Under the pieces are notes generated by a model that did not search any database, had not been told where the DNA came from, and saw only the letters and a list, made by a program, of their open reading frames with translations. Positions 63,481 through 64,000 of a stretch of 64,000 nt of DNA are shown one piece after another; positions within the stretch are counted from its first letter, which is position 1, and the number at the start of each line of letters is the position of its first letter. Origin of the DNA: an uncultured bacterium (GTDB lineage Bacteria > Cyanobacteriota > Vampirovibrionia > Gastranaerophilales > Gastranaerophilaceae). The translations under genes were made by a program, and so were the position numbers. Location: assembly GCA_949298985.1 (NCBI GenBank), contig CASFYV010000026.1:62001-126000 (forward strand). Direction: 5' to 3'.

Positions 63481-63500
63481 CAAAGAATTGCACACTAATT
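63481..63500 (+). repeat. 20-bp direct repeat, copy 2
   Basis: Exact copy of 63128-63147. The pair brackets the structured block at 63272-63404. Confidence 0.85.
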
Positions 63501-63506
63501 ACTACT

Positions 63507-63527
63507 CACTAGTCACTAGTTACTAGT
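63507..63527 (+). repeat. Tandem 7-bp repeat
   Basis: CACTAGT-CACTAGT-TACTAGT, three tandem units, with related CACTAGT words at 62963 and 63453. Near the 3' end of the flagellin gene. Confidence 0.75.
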
Positions 63528-63579
63528 TTATAAGAATTATAATGTTCTCCTCACACCTCACTAATCACTAATCCCCAAC

Positions 63580-64000
63580 TTACAACAACTGCAATGCTAT
63601 GCTTGGATTTTGATTTGCTGTTGCAAGCAATGTCGCACTTGCCTGCTGTAATATCTGATTCCTTATATAAGCACTGCTTTCCTCCGCAATATCAGCATCA
63701 CTTATCATAGAACGCGTTGATAATAAATTTTCTCTTTGTATACCAACCTCTTCTATAACACTCAAAAGTCTATTTTGAACAGAACCAATTTCTGTTTGAC
63801 GATTAGATAATAAAGTTAACAAACCATCGATAATAGCAATTGAATTTTCATTTTCTATACATCCATATACAGAATCTATTAATGAAATATCATTAATTCC
63901 TAACGCTACAGTAATAACAGAATTCTCGTTTGAATTTATTCCAACTTGAATACTAGTTATTTTTTCTAAAATAATACCTAATATGGAAGACACTTTACCA
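63580..64000 (-). CDS. Flagellin, C-terminal part (5' end outside window)
   Basis: About 140 residues visible, open to the window edge. The conserved flagellin C-terminal D0/D1 region is unmistakable: NRQTEIGSVQNRLLSVIEEV, STRSMISDADIAEESSAYIR and NQILQQASATLLATANQNPS then ALQLL, the canonical Leu-rich end used for export and filament polymerisation. The more upstream visible part (TVALGINDISLIDSVYGCIE) is the transition from the variable domain. An internal GTG at 63993 is not a start. The gene supports an active flagellar system. Confidence 0.93.
   Translation of the reverse strand, partial: GKVSSILGIILEKITSIQVGINSNENSVITVALGINDISLIDSVYGCIENENSIAIIDGLLTLLSNRQTEIGSVQNRLLSVIEEVGIQRENLLSTRSMISDADIAEESSAYIRNQILQQASATLLATANQNPSIALQLL

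Larger units (their letters stand above)
62817..63579. other. Non-coding repeat island between pilT and flagellin
   Basis: 763 bases without a credible gene, the only such stretch here. Composition changes sharply: GC-rich palindromes and G-tracts are set among AT-rich filler. Recurrent words include GGGGGTGGGGT (62918-62928, 63099-63109, shortened at 63196-63205), AAAAGTTGAA, ACTACTCACTAGT (62971-62983 and 63501-63513) and the 20-mer listed separately. Hairpins: 63035-63054, 63063-63090, GAAATC-TTT-GATTTC at 63181-63195, and GGAGTTT/AAACTCC at 63245-63272. It looks like an accumulation of small dispersed repeats (REP/MITE-like) plus one structured block. Confidence 0.7.

Noticed and set aside
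62883..63579. CRISPR array, suggested by repeated words
   Set aside because: Repeat units differ in length and spacing and there are no uniform spacers or cas genes.

Overview
The window is strongly AT-rich (about 30% G+C by eye), densely packed, and comes from a flagellated bacterium with an outer membrane. Outer-membrane evidence: a BamA/Omp85 with three POTRA domains, an OmpH/Skp chaperone, two TolC-family channels, and an RND efflux pump. Flagellar evidence: FlhB with its NPTH autocleavage motif, a soluble FlhA C-terminal-domain protein, a FliA-like sigma factor, and the C-terminus of a flagellin. A Ycf45-like AAA/R3H ATPase, a three-POTRA Omp85, LuxR-type response regulators and a pentapeptide-repeat protein point toward the cyanobacterial side of the tree. 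With flagella, low G+C and fermentative-type genes (membrane pyrophosphatase, clostridial-type NADP alcohol dehydrogenase), the best guess is a non-photosynthetic gut relative, Candidatus Gastranaerophilales (Melainabacteria/Vampirovibrionia). This is inference from gene content; no 16S gene is present.

Layout. 1-5 kb (+): end of a degenerate receiver/GGDEF protein, isochorismatase-like hydrolase, PfkB kinase, Cas4/AddB-like nuclease, TatD, TlyA. 5-10.3 kb (-): TPR protein, RecJ, CtpA. 10.4-16.4 kb: an unusual Ala/Gly-rich coiled-coil protein (+), QueE (-), membrane pyrophosphatase (+) and GAPDH (+), each of the last two closed by a strong terminator. 16.4-19.2 kb (-): MetK with a short structured leader, ClpP, two small membrane proteins. 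19.3-21.1 kb (+): FlhB and a sigma-70 factor. 21.1-25.7 kb (-): O-methyltransferase, secreted beta-propeller, DnaJ, GrpE, glycosyltransferase. 25.8-30.8 kb (+): GAF/HD-GYP protein, secreted TPR protein, two response regulators, pentapeptide-repeat protein. 30.8-33.2 kb (+): L28, a small acidic protein, the AAA/R3H ATPase. 33.3-41.3 kb (+): complete RND tripartite efflux operon, two small proteins, a second outer-membrane channel. 41.3-46.4 kb (-): BamA, OmpH, pyrimidine-nucleoside phosphorylase and the soluble FlhA_C protein in one tight operon. 46.5-54.2 kb: lineage-specific proteins, a radical SAM/SPASM enzyme, NADP alcohol dehydrogenase, CDF metal transporter, DtxR-family regulator. 54.3-57.9 kb (-): PrfB, Tmk, lytic transglycosylase. 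58.1-62.8 kb: a secreted serpin-like protein, aminotransferase, GatD, RecO, PilT. 62.8-63.6 kb: the only long non-coding stretch, packed with palindromes, direct repeats, G-tracts and a pseudoknot-capable block. 63.6-64 kb: flagellin C-terminus.

Themes. Envelope biogenesis and export dominate. c-di-GMP-type domains appear in degenerate form. Many operons overlap by 1-28 nt, and several convergent pairs share or abut stop codons. Start codons include GTG and TTG with good Shine-Dalgarno sites. A few genes instead have an extended -10 box ending six bases before the ATG, which suggests leaderless transcripts. The most unusual items are the membrane-less FlhA_C protein, the serpin-like secreted protein, the protein with 22-residue Y-x-Y-[IV]-P-S-S repeats next to a radical SAM/SPASM enzyme, and the structured repeat island beside the flagellin gene.
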